64,000 nucleotides of DNA from Melampsora larici-populina 98AG31 (GCF_000204055.1 NW_006768808.1:1-64000), one strand, 5' to 3'; counted from the stretch's first letter, positions 1 to 11,554 are shown. The notes: generated by a model from the sequence alone, not told the origin. Translations and numbers: made by a program.

Positions 1-290
1 CCGAACCCTCGGGTTGCGGGCTCGGTCACCTTTTTTGGGACCCCAGTACATCGGGGGCCCCGTAGGGTTCGGGGGCGGGGGGGGCTAGTCCTCAAACCCC
101 GGATCTTATCCGCGGGACCCCCGGCTTCCCGCGGGTCTCAGGCGTTCGGGTTAGGGGTCGGGGGGCCTTCTGGAAGCCGGGTTTTGATCGGTTCGGGTAG
201 GGTTCGGGCGCGGGGGAGCCTGCTGGATATCGGTTCGGGGTGCGGGCAGGCCATTACCCGCGTTTTTCGGGTCGGGGCTCAGGCTGAGTT
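1..290. repeat. GC-rich repeat-like block, cut by window start
   Basis: This block is far richer in G and C than what follows. It repeats short motifs such as GGTTCGGG and GGGTTCGGG several times on the plus strand. No ORF or RNA gene is recognisable. It ends abruptly near 290, where the sequence becomes AT-rich. It may be the end of a GC-rich non-autonomous element or a short satellite whose left part lies outside the window; no terminal repeat can be tested. Confidence 0.45.
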
Positions 291-1362
291 TCGTTATACA
301 AGAATTGACATTACGACAAGGATTGTATCTCTTTCAATCAGCTCGGAGCCTCGGTGATGTAAACTGCTGTTTACATACGCCGGTTTGACTCCAACCTGTT
401 CCTTGGCATTTTTGAGGTCGGCTCGGATGGGTCCATGCCTGTCCATGCCGATGAACGAGGGAGTTTGAGCGCAGTTGATGACTGTTGATATCTAAGTCCA
501 TGTAGAGGAAGGCTGGACATTGCTCCGCACCGCGCTGGTGCCGCTGCAATATATGCAAAACCTGACCCTTGAAGTCGTTGGAGGGACTAGATAGGAAAAT
601 TGTGTTCAAGAAGAGCTTCGTATCTTCTTCAGAGCTCTCGGGAAAAAGATCAAGGGTGGAGACTGAGTCTTGCCGAAGAAAAAAACTTTGGTCCTTTGTA
701 AAGATATTGCCATCAATCTGTTGATAAAGAATCTGAGTCTACTACCTGAATACTTCGATTTGATGAGAGCGCAGGGGTTATCTGACCGCGATTATATTAG
801 AAAACGCCTATAAATGGCAAGTGATTGGACCAAGGAATATGTTGCTTATTGATCAAAGATCAATGTCTTCTCTGTCATAGACCCAGAAGTCACTGGTTTC
901 ATCAACGAACAAAAATCAAGGAATGAGCTTTGGATGATATCCTGAACAGAAATCACGCAACAATATATATGAGAGAAACTTGTGACAAAATCAAGAATTG
1001 TGTGCGCAATTGCGAGACAACAGAACAAATTGTAAGTAAGTCTTCTCAAGTCATGAGGTGAGGTTGATCTCATGAACAGATAAGCAAGAAACATTCAAGG
1101 GTTCCGCTTATTAACAATTTTCTCAACATCATTCCTTTGATTTTTGTATCTTTTTTTTGATCATGAAATGATAAATCCCCTCTGCTTCTCAACCACGAAA
1201 AGTTCTGTTGGTTTTGATGAGCTTCCTTAACTCTCGAGGCTGGGAAGTTTGAAACCCGTGAATATTTGGGCTGAGCTTCGGTACCATTCTCCTGCATACA
1301 TTTCACACGGCACACCGTTTAACGTTTGAAGCTCTTCATGTTTCAAATCAATTTTGCGGATC
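291..1362. other. Upstream region of the PITH-domain gene, no gene recognised
   Basis: Only short open frames are present on both strands, none with a recognisable domain or consistent splice signals. The last ~100 bases before 1363 are presumably promoter and 5' UTR of the PITH-domain gene. Confidence 0.4.
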
Positions 1363-2483
1363 ATGAGTCACCCGAATCACAGTCACGATCATGGATGTTG
1401 TTCTCATCAAGCTGGAGGTATACCCGATGATGAGCATGTTAAACCAGGAGAAGGTACTCAAGGTAAGTCTCAAATTTAAAAGGATCTGATTTGGATCTGG
1501 CATTTTATTGATTTCACACTGACATCATCATGTTTATGATCGGGGAAATCAATTAGACTTTCTTTACTCCAAGGTAAACAAATTTGACCATATACATCTT
1601 CTCAACCAATTTGATTCTTATGTTTCCTCTGTTTCAAACAGATTGATCGTGATCAGATCACAAGTTGTAATCTCGATCCAGAGAATCCAGCCAAGAATTG
1701 TATAAAACCATGGTCAGATCGAATGGATGATACGATGGTGGGCAGAACTCGTATAACGACATCAGATTTAATTCGATTGTTTTCTTTCGTATAATCTGGT
1801 AACTTTCTAATGAAAGTATAAGGGGTTGATGGGTGGGGAATTGGGTATAGTTTTCCGAATCGGATACCGATCAACAAATGATTATTAGGATTCCTTTTAC
1901 TGGTTCTGTTAAATTAAGATCAATCTTAATTCGAGGGATCCCTGGTGATTTTGCACCTACTCAACTCAAATTCGGAAGTTAATGATTGTCAAATTCTTCT
2001 AGAAGGCATGCCATACTAGGATCTAATCAATTCTTTGTAGTTTGCTAATGAGCCTGGTCTCGACTTTGATACCCTAGAGACATGTACTCCTACCCAAGTG
2101 CTTGAGATTCCTACAACAGATGAGCTAGTAGAGTTCCCAGTACGGTGAGTGAACGTTTGCGGTATCATTCTTCAAATGAGGAGCTAAACGAAATTTCTAT
2201 GACATCAGCGTCGCTAAATTTTCATCGGTGAGCGTTTTAAGTTTGTTCATCGATGGTAATCCATCAGGTTCCAAGACACGAGTTTATTTTCTTGGGTTCA
2301 AAGGAGAATTTAGCGCAGTAAGTAATCTCAAAGATAGTTGTACGCAATACAAATGTTGATCTGAGAGTTATTCCTCAACAGCTGTCTCGCAAACCGGTCA
2401 TAGCCATTTATGAAGCTCAAGCTAATCCGACTGATCATGAGAAGATTAGTGGAATGGATACCCGAATGGGTCGAATGATATGA
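1363..2483 (+). CDS. PITHD1: PITH-domain protein (PITHD1-like), seven exons
   Basis: I assemble seven exons: 1363-1462, 1557-1573, 1642-1737, 1851-1973, 2041-2144, 2209-2317 and 2382-2483, giving about 216 residues, close to the family's usual ~210. The start is a histidine-rich peptide (MSHPNHSHDHGCC) as in PITHD1 orthologs. Family blocks follow in order: DFLYSKIDRDQITSCN, KPWSDRMDD, a RIPFTGSVKLRSILIRG strand, FFANEPGLDFDTLE, VLSLFIDGN, TRVYFLGFKGEF and IAIYEAQANPTDH. The PITH domain is a jelly-roll module found in thioredoxin-like protein 1, which associates with the 26S proteasome; stand-alone PITHD1 is less well defined. All junctions are GT..AG except the donor after 1973, which reads GGAAGT instead of GTAAGT although the coding match continues exactly across it. 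Either the donor is mutated or the base is an error. Identity is sure, splice integrity less so. Confidence 0.88.
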
Positions 2484-3162
2484 TGATGCCAACAAACTCA
2501 AATCATAGCCCCAGCATGTTGGTCCTTGGACATGAGTAGAGTTGTCTTTCACAATTTTTGTATCATCAAATATCATTGTGTTTATGTTTCAAAACACATC
2601 CCAACTTGGGTTTGTTCCCCATCCATATCATCGCGATCAATTCTGCCTAATGTCAAGAATAGTCAGAGTCCCCTTGCCTTGATCATCTTATCTAGGAAAC
2701 CCCAGAATACCAGCGGTTCGAAGCCCGAGCACACGTCTGATGAGGTATCGAGATACCTCGAGAATATCTGTTTTCAAATTATGATAAGAAATACATCAGC
2801 CTTACATATTTTCTACAAAAACACAAAATCCACATCACAATTACAAAACAGATTTGTCACTGCTAAGTAAGTCCCATGTTTCTTGAATGTCATTACTGGG
2901 CATGTTTTGAGCACATATATTCTGCCCTTCAAGTTTGGACCGTAGTGTAATACAAGGGAGAGCGGTGAGATGGACTGATACTGATAGACAATCAGGGAAA
3001 CATGAGAGATCTACTGAATATAGCGGGAGTTCTTTCCTGCCCTGAGGCTGGGCCATTTTTGCCTAGCGGTTGTGCAAGAAGGAATCTACTCAAGATGGCA
3101 GGATTCCTTTCCGGCCCAAGTCAACATTGCCTAGCGGAAGTCGGCCTGCAGTGATGATCAGA
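2484..3162. other. Intergenic region, no gene recognised
   Basis: Short frames exist (for example 2526-2870 plus) but show no domain, and they overlap the 3' side of the PITH gene. I see no repeats or RNA gene. Confidence 0.4.
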
Positions 3163-3170
3163 TATAAATA
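3163..3170 (+). promoter_or_regulatory. TATA-like box upstream of the 3323 gene
   Basis: TATAAATA lies 153 bases before the ATG at 3323, followed by a pyrimidine-rich leader. The position suits a core promoter with a ~100-base 5' UTR. Inference from sequence only. Confidence 0.4.
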
Positions 3171-3322
3171 CTGTGTCTGCTTTGTGGTCTTTTATTCCCC
3201 AAAACTTCACTTCTCCACAACTCATCAGTCCGCCTTCCAGACTATACATCTTTTCAATTTTCCTTCAATTCTTCATCTTCTCTTAAATCTCACACCGTCC
3301 CTCAACCAATTACCAACACAAA

Positions 3323-4172
3323 ATGTCTAATTATCCTGTCCGGTCTTGTGAATGGAAGAGGCAACTTGCCCGCAATGGGTTCGCTACGGTTTGGATGGCC
3401 AACCTTTGTGCGCTCGCCAGCATCATCCCAGCCAGTAAGTCAATCTTTACATATTAGATGCATATCTTCATTTTTACTCCACTGACATTTCACGATGTGG
3501 TTTCCTAGTTCCAACATCTGTATATCCAGATCCAGAAACCGACCATGTGTCCTGGGCATCTTTTGTGAGCGTGAGTGTTTTTCCAACATCACGATAATCA
3601 CATCTCTTGTATGCTGATCAGTACATATTCCCAATTCACTTGACTCAGCTCCTTTACATCATATCTATGCTGTAGGTTTCTAGAATCTGCATACATGTAC
3701 ATACATATTACGATACTCCATCGATATCACACTAATTCGCACACATCTTTTCTTTTTGACGACCATTACAGAACCGCCTTCATTTTTGATTACATGGTGG
3801 TCTTCATCCTTCTTTACCATCCATATCATCTTTTGTAAACTAGCACAATCCATGGCATTGGAATCTATGCTCTCTATGGCTGGGAAGGATTCAAAGACCA
3901 CTTTTTGCCAGTCAAGTTTTTAGTTGTCCACACATTGTTCATCATGGTAAGCTGGGCACGAATTCTCATCCACAACCAAAGTTCAAAATCGTTAATTTCC
4001 TTCCGTTTTGTTTTGGTAGGCTTTTAATTCTCTTTACAGTTCTGTGACTGGATGTACACCTGGTGAAAAAGAACTGCATCGTGATTTTAGTTGTTTATGG
4101 GATTCGGAACAGGGCACGCCTCACAAGGTTTTAGAAGAGGAGGAGAAACAAATGTTGATCAAATTCGCCTGA
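3323..4172 (+). CDS. Hypothetical small membrane protein, five exons
   Basis: Five exons join in frame with GT..AG borders: 3323-3434, 3509-3570, 3622-3671, 3844-3946 and 4020-4172, encoding 159 residues. I do not recognise the family. The protein starts MSNYPVRSCEWKRQLARNG. It has hydrophobic stretches around residues 24-37 (VWMANLCALASIIP), 59-84 (IFPIHLTQLLYIISML, then HGIGIYALYG) and 93-109 (PVKFLVVHTLFIMAFNS). It ends in a charged tail (LEEEEKQMLIKFA). The consistent phases, TATA-like box and pyrimidine-rich acceptors support a real gene. It ends about 300 bases before the first recognisable EMC2 exon on the same strand. A weak resemblance to DUF300/TMEM184 transporters was considered but is not convincing. 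Confidence 0.6.
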
Positions 4173-4915
4173 ATTCCAATGTGCTTGCTGTGTTTTTCTC
4201 TTGTTACCAAACCTCTTTGTAGCAATCCCTCATAGTATCTTTGCAGTCAAATCCATCACACTTCAGTGCCAATAGGATGTCACTTGCCACACCATTGTAC
4301 CCAACTGCAGCGATCATCAGAGAGTGGGGTGACGGTTGAAAATTCCATGAATTCACGACTTGCTGTGATTTTGATTGAAAAATGAGAGAATGAGGATGCG
4401 AATGGACGTCAGGAGCTATCATTAGGATCAAAAAGAAAAGCAAACTGAAATTGAGTTTTAATTTTTTTTTGTGTAGAAATCTATAGACCGATTAGAAAAG
4501 AAGTTTCCAGGATCACCTAGATGTTTGGTTTTACATGGAATTTTACTTGAATCGAATGGAGAAATCGAATTAGCCAAAGAGTTTTATGAACTTGAATTAA
4601 ATAAACCGATTGATACTAAATCTACTTCGAAAGGTAACACAGGTGAAACTGATCTTAGTTTTTCTTTCTCTTTCTTCTTCAAATCTTATGAAGGGATTTA
4701 TTTTTTGGGAAGAAAGGTTGATTGATTTAACAAGATGAATTGATTGAAAACAAAATGATTGAAAAAGCGAATAAGAAAACGATTAATCGCATTACATTTA
4801 CATAATTCACCTTTACCAGATTTAGTCAATCAAACTAATCAAAAATCAACGATAGACAAAACTGAAGAATGCATATTTTCATTAGGAGAAGCGATTAGTC
4901 TTTTAGAGCATCCAC

Positions 4916-5295
4916 AACGGTCCACCTACTTTGTGGGCCCCCAGCGATGTAGGGGGTCAAAACGCAAAAAAACGCTCCAACGGAGCTCGCACAATCGGGG
5001 GTGAGACGTCGGGGGCCTCCAGATTTCCATCCGGACCCCCCACATCTGCGAGGTCTATAGGGGCTCCCAATATCACGTGCCACTGCTTCCACGTGACCGA
5101 TATAGTCACGTCTCAAACCGCACTCGAAACAAGATGATATGGTACAAGCATACCATATCACTCAATCGAGTTCTGGCCCCTGACTTCAAGTGCACCGCTG
5201 TGGACACCTGTTTTTTTGACCCCCTACATCCACAAAATCAGGATCGGGGGTCTGTTCCAGGGCTCGCAAAGTAGGTGGACCGTTGTGGATGCTCT
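4916..5295. mobile_element. MITE, PIF/Harbinger type, TSD TTA
   Basis: The 380-bp element has perfect 28-bp terminal inverted repeats starting GAGCATCCACAACGGTCCAC. It is flanked by TTA at 4913-4915 and 5296-5298. A TWA target duplication and TIR of this kind fit PIF/Harbinger. It carries no coding capacity. It lies at the end of an EMC2 exon. Confidence 0.85.
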
Positions 5296-5298
5296 TAG

Positions 5299-5919
5299 TA
5301 CTGGAAGTCGGTACGCGTATTGACATATGGGAATGGGTCGGGGAAAGGGTGTTGGATAACAATGTAACCGGATCACGCTCACCACTCCCAATCTTCACAG
5401 ATGAAATTATAATGTTTCTCTTTTCATAAGCAAACTATTCTATAATGTCATGAAGAAGAGTTGGATGAGTGGGATGAAGATAATTCCCCAATTCCCAATC
5501 TCTTCATCGAAAAATCATAATCCAATTTGTATTAGCTATTTTTCATCCACATCGTTATCCTAAAAAATCCTTTCCTATATTGAGAATTTTAATAGTTAAA
5601 ATTATTTACCTCCCACCCGCCCTGCAGTATCGTTAAAAAGCCTTTTGTTTCCTAAACTTTAGTCATAGAAAATCCAAAATAATTCAATTTCACTTATAAA
5701 TTGTAACTTCTATCTTTCTTCATGACCTTTATAAATATGTTTTAGTACTGTTGTAGGCGCGGAAAGAAGCGCGACAGCCGCCCGCATAGAACTCCCAGTT
5801 GTTTCCAATCTTAGGCTATGTCCTAGTTGCGCTTTATTTTATCCGGCCAGGTTTTATTCTTTATCATGCAAATTAAAACCCGACCTCGCGGCTGTTCAGA
5901 GTGATCAAGATACAGGTAG
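5299..5919. other. Non-coding stretch inside the EMC2 pseudogene
   Basis: No EMC2 exon is recognisable between the MITE and the exon at about 5920. An AT-rich part is followed by a GC-richer patch around 5756-5890. It may be an enlarged intron or further inserted DNA; no TIR was found. Confidence 0.35.
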
Positions 5920-6424
5920 TATCCAAACCAAAGAGACCCATTCCAACACCTTGATACCGTTTATTCAGATCCTGAAAGTTGAATTCAGTTAGCTGAGACT
6001 TATTGTACTTTAGGACTGTAAGATTTTCTTCCTTTTAAGTCTTAATTTTCTTCAACACAAAAGTTAATATCTTTCATTTACCTCTGGTGATATCTTTCTA
6101 AGTTATGATCAAGCTCTAAGAGCACCCACTATGGTTGCGGTAAAGAGGTGATTTATCGTAACTTTACCGCTAAGGCCCCGTTTGGTTGCAATTGTTTTTT
6201 GTACACTACAGTAAAAGTGTACCGCAGGAATTGACCAAATAATGCAGGAAAAGTCCCAACTCACAATTTAATTGGAGTGCGAAAATAAACGATGGTTTTT
6301 GACTTTCTTCGTTTGGCAACTCAAAACCAATTCAAACCAAAAACGACATAACCTTCTACATACAACTGTACACCTCAATCTTCCACCACCACCCATCCAG
6401 ATTGGCCATAAGTTTAGATTGGCC

Positions 6425-7733
6425 ATGTCTGATTACCTATCTCCAACAGCCTCGATTGACAGCTTCGATTCCATGATGACAATGAAAAGCGATAATTTAT
6501 TTGAATCAAATGAAAATGAGAACGCTCTCCGAGAACAAATTGAGAACAATATCATCTTAGCCCGAGAACTTCTGGCTGCGGAACTAGCCCCAAACATCCC
6601 TTGTCGCACCTCTCGACTCGGAGGTCATGAGTATGCTAGCGAGGTCTTTGAAGGAAGTCCGGTTCGATTCCATGAGGTCTGTCGCATGGACAAGACCACC
6701 TTCCTCTCACTGATGGAGATTTTGGACCCCTACCTCAAATCTTCTATCCACATCGATTCTAGAGAACAAGTTATGATGTTCCTATACATTGTAGGAAATC
6801 ATGCTTCAAATCGAATGGCTGCTGAAAGGTTTCAACATTCGAAAGAAACCATTAGTAGATATTTCAATAAAGTTGCTCATGCTTTAGAAGCAGTTTCAAA
6901 TCAGGTCATAAAACAACCTGGTCCTCAAACACCATGCCCACCTGAGATTGCATCCGATTCAAAGCAATATCCTTGGTTCAAGAACTGCATCGGTGCTATA
7001 GATGGGACTCATATCTCAGCTGTGGTTAGGAGTGCCGACCATGAACTGTACCGTAATCGAAAGGGCTTTCTTAGCCAGAATGTACTTGCTGGTTGTTCTT
7101 TCAACCTCATGTTTACATTTGTTCTTGCTGGCTTCAAAGGATCAGCTGCCGATGCCAGGGTATTGGAGGTGGCTAGGGTGCAAGGTAGATTTGTAGTTCC
7201 ACCAGGTGGGTCACACTCTTGTTTTTGATGTGGATTTATCTCAATGCTGACATTCATTACTTTATAGATAGATTCTATCTTGTTGATGCAGGCTACGCCA
7301 ATGAGCCAGGATTTTTAGCTCCATATCGTGGAATCCGATATCATTTAAAGAATGGGCCCATGGTAATGCTGGGCCCAGGGATTACAAAGAGTTATTCAAC
7401 TTACGACATGCAAGTTTAAGGAATGCTATAGAAAGGATATTTGGTGTAATCAAAAAGAGATTTGAGATGCTGAGCAACATGCACTCATTCTCAATCGAAC
7501 TTCAAGCTACTTTAGTAATTGCAATGTGCACTTTACATAATATTATAGTCAGGAGAGGTGGGGGTGACTTCTTTAACAAAAATTACAATGATGAAGATGA
7601 TCAATGGCCTCATAACGTGGAGGCTTATAGGGTGGCCTCAAGCCATCTTCGATCTCAAGCTGTTGATGAGCGAGATCGCATGGCGATGTCAATGTGGGAT
7701 GCATATGTTGCTCATCCTCGCTACCAAGCTTGA
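6425..7733 (+). pseudogene. PIF/Harbinger (HARBI1-like) transposase, frameshifted
   Basis: Exon 1 runs 6425-7205 and exon 2 from 7260, with a 54-bp intron between. I start at MSDYLSPTAS; an upstream open stretch exists without support. A helix-turn-helix region (MAAERFQHSKETISRYFNKV) precedes the DDE domain. The first catalytic Asp is in IGAIDGTHIS, the second in GSAADARVL and the Glu in RNAIERIFGVIKKRF. The tail has HNIIVRRGG and ends HPRYQA. In exon 2 the frame breaks after RYHLK (about 7350): the expected continuation resumes one base out of register at KELFNLRHASLRN. A single lost base explains this. Without it the protein would be about 425 residues, the usual size. This copy should be inactive unless the base is a sequencing error. 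Confidence 0.87.
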
Positions 7734-7947
7734 GCAACTGAATTGTACATATGTTTTGCATGGCGTTTTAACATGGCTTTTAGATACAATAGGACATTTA
7801 ACCACTTGTGAATTACAACTTTTGATAGTGATGTAATAGAAAACGACTTGATAATTTTTAAATATAAATTTAAGATAATGTAAAAGAAACTTGCGTCTTT
7901 GTATTTAATTGAGTAAGAAAACCTAATTTGAAATTCTTGAGTCAAAA

Positions 7948-9408
7948 TCATTCATTGACAACAGTATACCCAAGAGCTATGGCAAGCCAAGTCCAGCGCA
8001 ACTCTGGAGGTGAATTGATAAAAGTAGTGCACTTGTCCTCATTCTCAAAGAGCTGGATTGCTGATGTTGCAGCCATCACATCACTGAAATGCTCTTTGTA
8101 GCTAAGGGTAAAGAGCGCCATTGCCTCAGGTTGCGAAGGAGCTTTCGAACTCTTGATGATAAGTAATTTTTGATCCAATCGAGCTGCTGTTTCCAATATG
8201 GTGACCTTGGCATTATCATGATCTATAATACTCTGAGCTCTTATTCTTTCTCGTTTGATTGCTTCTGAGGCTTGATTCTTGAGGCTATCGACAGAACTAT
8301 CTAAAGAGGCAGCTAGTTTGGCCTTAGTATTGGGTCTGATGCGTCCAGCAGGCTTCTTGCCTCTGATTTTGGCAGTCATCGAGGTAGAAGCTTGAGACTG
8401 AGTGATCGGTTCATCGGTCTCACTTCCTGAATGGTCGCTGGCCTGATGGGCTGGGTCAAATTGTCCTAATCCCAAACTGTTGCCTGGGTTGGCAGTGTCA
8501 AGTGTGGCTAAATCCGAACATTCCAAGGCACATGAGTTGATTGGAAGCGTGAGCTGGAATGAAGATTAAACAATTACTTGCCTTGAGACCGGTTTGCACG
8601 GACTATGGATGGAGGGAGCCCAAAGAATTCATCGTGATCGTTGCGAGTGGAATCTTGATCATCATGGTTGGAATCAACATCATCATGATTGAGATCATCC
8701 TCGGAAAAGCTCTTGTTGGCCGATGCTTTGGCAAGATCAGGATCGATAGAAGGGTCTTGAACAGGGTTCGGTTGGGTTTGAGTTCCAATAATCCCATCGG
8801 CAGCAGCGTTGGTGTCGTCACACAACTCGTTCATGAGTTTCCAGAGTGGAAACGGTTTTGTTTCATAGATAGATGAACCTTTGTTCTTCTGCAAAGGTCA
8901 AGATTTGTATGTAGTCAGCCTAGAGAATGAGCGATCAGCCACTGGAAGGAAGAAACACAGCGTACTGGAGCATAAATCGCCCAAAATCCAGGCTCGGTGA
9001 TGACCATCCCACTATCCTCGTCCCAACCAACACCTGAGGTCGATCTCAACTTGTGGAAGATGACGTATGCTTTCTTTAACTACATAATATAAAACAAAGA
9101 ATTGATGGGCAACGATCAAAAAGAAGGAAATGAAAACAAAAGGAAATGGAATCCAAAGATAGCAAAGAATGAAAAGAACTCACAGTTTGAAAGTTATTCT
9201 TGATCTGACCCTTCGTGAGGTTGCACTTGAAGGTTTGGTTGTAATCAGTCACAACGGTATTCCAAGCCTCTGACTTGAATCCAGAGTCCGCTTTCTTTCC
9301 TGCAAGCTTTTGGATGAACAAAGCATCGACGATGAATCGAGTCTTGGCGTGGTTGAAATGCGGAGCCTCCAGTTCAAAAGCATCCTTGGTTTTCTTGGCT
9401 TTTGGCAT
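7948..9408 (-). CDS. Myb/SANT-like DNA-binding protein of the Harbinger element
   Basis: On the minus strand, exon 1 is 9408-9184 (MPKAKKTKDAFELEAPHFNH through KGQIKNNFQT), exon 2 is 9079-8966 (LKKAYVIFHKLRSTSGVGWD, EPGFWAIYAP) and exon 3 starts at 8888. A last coding block runs from about 8526 to 7948 (KLAASLDSSVDSLKNQAS, IALGYTVV). The N-terminal ~110 residues match the Myb/SANT-like (Myb_DNA-bind_3) proteins paired with PIF/Harbinger transposases, where the partner binds terminal sequence and helps nuclear import. The middle is acidic and low complexity. The joint between exon 3 and the last block (about 8526-8570) does not resolve in phase with a canonical donor, so that border is uncertain and the gene may be damaged. 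Confidence 0.65.
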
Positions 9409-10738
9409 GGTGGATGGAGTTAATCGATTGACAATCAAGGCGATAGAGATAGATGGAGAAGACAAAAAATCAAAAGCAAGTATGGATTGAACTGCCTGAA
9501 TCCTGTCAGTGCAGTCAAGAGCCAAATGGTCTAGTATCAAGGGCCACCTGAATCCTGTCAGTGTGTCCAAACGTACAGCCAGGAAATAATATTGAGGAAA
9601 AAGATAGTTATTTGATGGTTGGATTTGGTTGATGAGAGGAGAGAGAAGTTGGAGGAAGGGAAAATCGATTCAAGCTGGAGTTGATAAAAGGAGAAATGAT
9701 TTGAGTGGGAGTAGAAGGGAAAATGTAGAAATGTGGGAGTGAGGTGTGTGAAGAGGTCGAAATTTGGACAAGTCCCTTCCTCACGTACGGAAATAATCGG
9801 AGGTAAATTGAAAATAATTGCCAAAAACGAGTTTGTACCAATACCACATGACTTGGAGATTATTGTCCAAATCATGTGGTATAATAATCTCTAAATTTGG
9901 GCTACCAAACGCCCAAATTTGACATGCGATTATTTTACCGCGATTGTGTAAATACCACTTTGAATTAATCGCAACCAAACGGGGCCTAAATTACACACAG
10001 GTCCACTATGGGCCTGTTTTACACTTGCGGTCCCTACGACTGCGTCAAATTTTGCATCGCGCTTGTTCAAATCTACGAAAGCTTAAAACTTGATTTATTG
10101 TAGGATTTGACGCATCCAATCGGTCAACTGCCAGCCGATGATCCATCTGCATCCATCCAGCTCTGCACACCATCACTCAACATCTTCCATGTCCCCTCAA
10201 AATCTCGGCTTGTTAAGAGTAGCTGTTTACTCTGAACTTGCTAAAAAGAAGCTTTTTTTTTGAAAAAAAAGTGATCTCACGCGATCGATCTCACCGAGAT
10301 CAAACGAGGGGTGAGAAAGCTTGTTGGCTTATTTCTCTTTGTCAACAACTGAAGATTTCATTTTGGTTCTTTCTGGTGACCAAGGTGGTCATCAGCATAG
10401 AATTGCGCTGGGTGAGGTGTGGTAAGATACTATACTTCATTTCATGATTTTGCCATAGTGTGTAGAGTATCTTAAGAATGCATTATCATAGTTGAACCCT
10501 GTGTTACATCATCCCATAGTGGATTTCATGCGGTTAACAACTTTGGTAAAACACGCATGATTAATTTTTGCGCTCAGGAACGCTAAATCTGCGATGAATC
10601 ACCCTCATGATAGTGGGTGCTCTAAGTGCATTAGAAGATTTGATTATTCTTCAACCTGATAATACATTTCATCTCCTTTGATATGCCGAAACAGCTTATA
10701 CAGCCGGACATTTTGAATTGTGAGTGTTGAATGTATTA

Positions 10739-11554
10739 CACTACACAAAATGTCATCTTTACCAGGCGGTAAAGAAAACTACTGACATAGAAAAGTCCTG
10801 AGGCAACAGGAAGAGAGCTAAAAATCTGAAAAAATATGCACCTTGTTCCTAGATGTTGGGGCGTCATGACGAGTATTTTTTTGTATTTTACACACAGATA
10901 TTGGTTAATGTACTAACAATAAAGGCTGAGAATCATCAAAAACCCACCTGTAACAATACCTGAAATTTGGCCCTTGACTTTGAAGACAGGATTTTGGAAT
11001 CTTCAAACATCAATAACTTTTGCAGTTCTGGGTCAAATCACTCGATTTGAAGTGCATTAAAAAGGTGAGCCTTTCCTCTACATTTTTCATTGAGACATCA
11101 CATCTGTAGCTGGTCTAAAAAAGATCCTACAGAGCAATTCATGCAGAACTGTTTGAACATATGTCGAGTGTTTAAATGACTAGATAGCACCTTACTAACA
11201 TTATGAAGTGTGAAGGAGAATAGTTCAGCTTTTGAATGAACCAAAAATCGAGTTATTTGGAGCAGAATTGCAAAAGTTATTGAAGTTTTTAGACCACAAA
11301 ATATTGTCTTCATACTCATGACCCAAATTTCAGGTATTGTTACATGTGAGTTTTTGATGATTTTCAGCGTTTATTGTTAGTACATAAACCAATATCTGCG
11401 TGTAAAATACAAAAAAATACTCATCATGACGCCCCAACATCTAGGAACAAGGTGCATATTTTTTCAGATTTTTAGCTCTCTTCCTGTTGCCTCAGGACTT
11501 TTCTATGTCAGTAGTTTTCTTTACCGCCGGGTAAAGATTACATTTGGTGTAGTG
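10739..11554. mobile_element. Foldback MITE, 816 bp, TSD TTA
   Basis: The ends start CACTACACAAAATGTCATCT and end with a close complement. TTA is duplicated at 10736-10738 and 11555-11557. The two arms are nearly complementary for about 240 bases, and weaker complementarity continues towards the centre, so almost the whole element is one large inverted repeat. No coding capacity is seen. It sits in an EMC2 intron, 20 bases after the donor. Confidence 0.85.

Larger units (their letters stand above)
6174..9986. mobile_element. PIF/Harbinger DNA transposon, full structure, TSD TAA
   Basis: The 3,813-bp element has TIRs beginning GGCCCCGTTTGGTTGC at both ends and TAA duplications at 6171-6173 and 9987-9989. 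It carries the two genes typical of the superfamily: a DDE transposase on the plus strand and a Myb/SANT-like protein on the minus strand, arranged convergently. It is inserted in the short left part of the outer MITE. Confidence 0.9.
6120..10622. mobile_element. MITE (~690 bp) containing a nested Harbinger element, TSD TAA
   Basis: Terminal inverted repeats begin GAGCACCCACTAT at 6120 and end with the complement at 10622. Flanking TAA duplications lie at 6117-6119 and 10623-10625. Removing the inner element (6174-9986) and one TAA leaves about 690 bp. It lies inside an EMC2 coding exon. Its right part (about 9990-10622) is closely related, in inverse orientation, to the sequence from 63351 to the window end, so this is a family present at least twice here. 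Confidence 0.83.

Noticed and set aside
1..290. Ribosomal DNA
   Set aside because: High GC but no recognisable rRNA core sequences; short repeated GTTCGGG words instead.
2705..2735. tRNA-like B-box (GGTTCGAAGCCCG)
   Set aside because: No matching A-box or cloverleaf could be found around it.
3323..4172. DUF300/TMEM184-type transporter
   Set aside because: Only a short hydrophobic stretch resembles it; length, motif order and exon structure do not fit.
6117..10625. The 4.5-kb insertion acting as a spliceable intron of EMC2
   Set aside because: The element ends and TAA duplications give no GT..AG pair at the insertion borders, and other lesions remain in the gene.
4477..10719. TGA read as a sense codon in EMC2 and other genes
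   Set aside because: Intact genes here (PITHD1, PEX13) use TGA or TAA as normal stops, and the broken genes also carry frameshifts and TAG codons. Decay is simpler.
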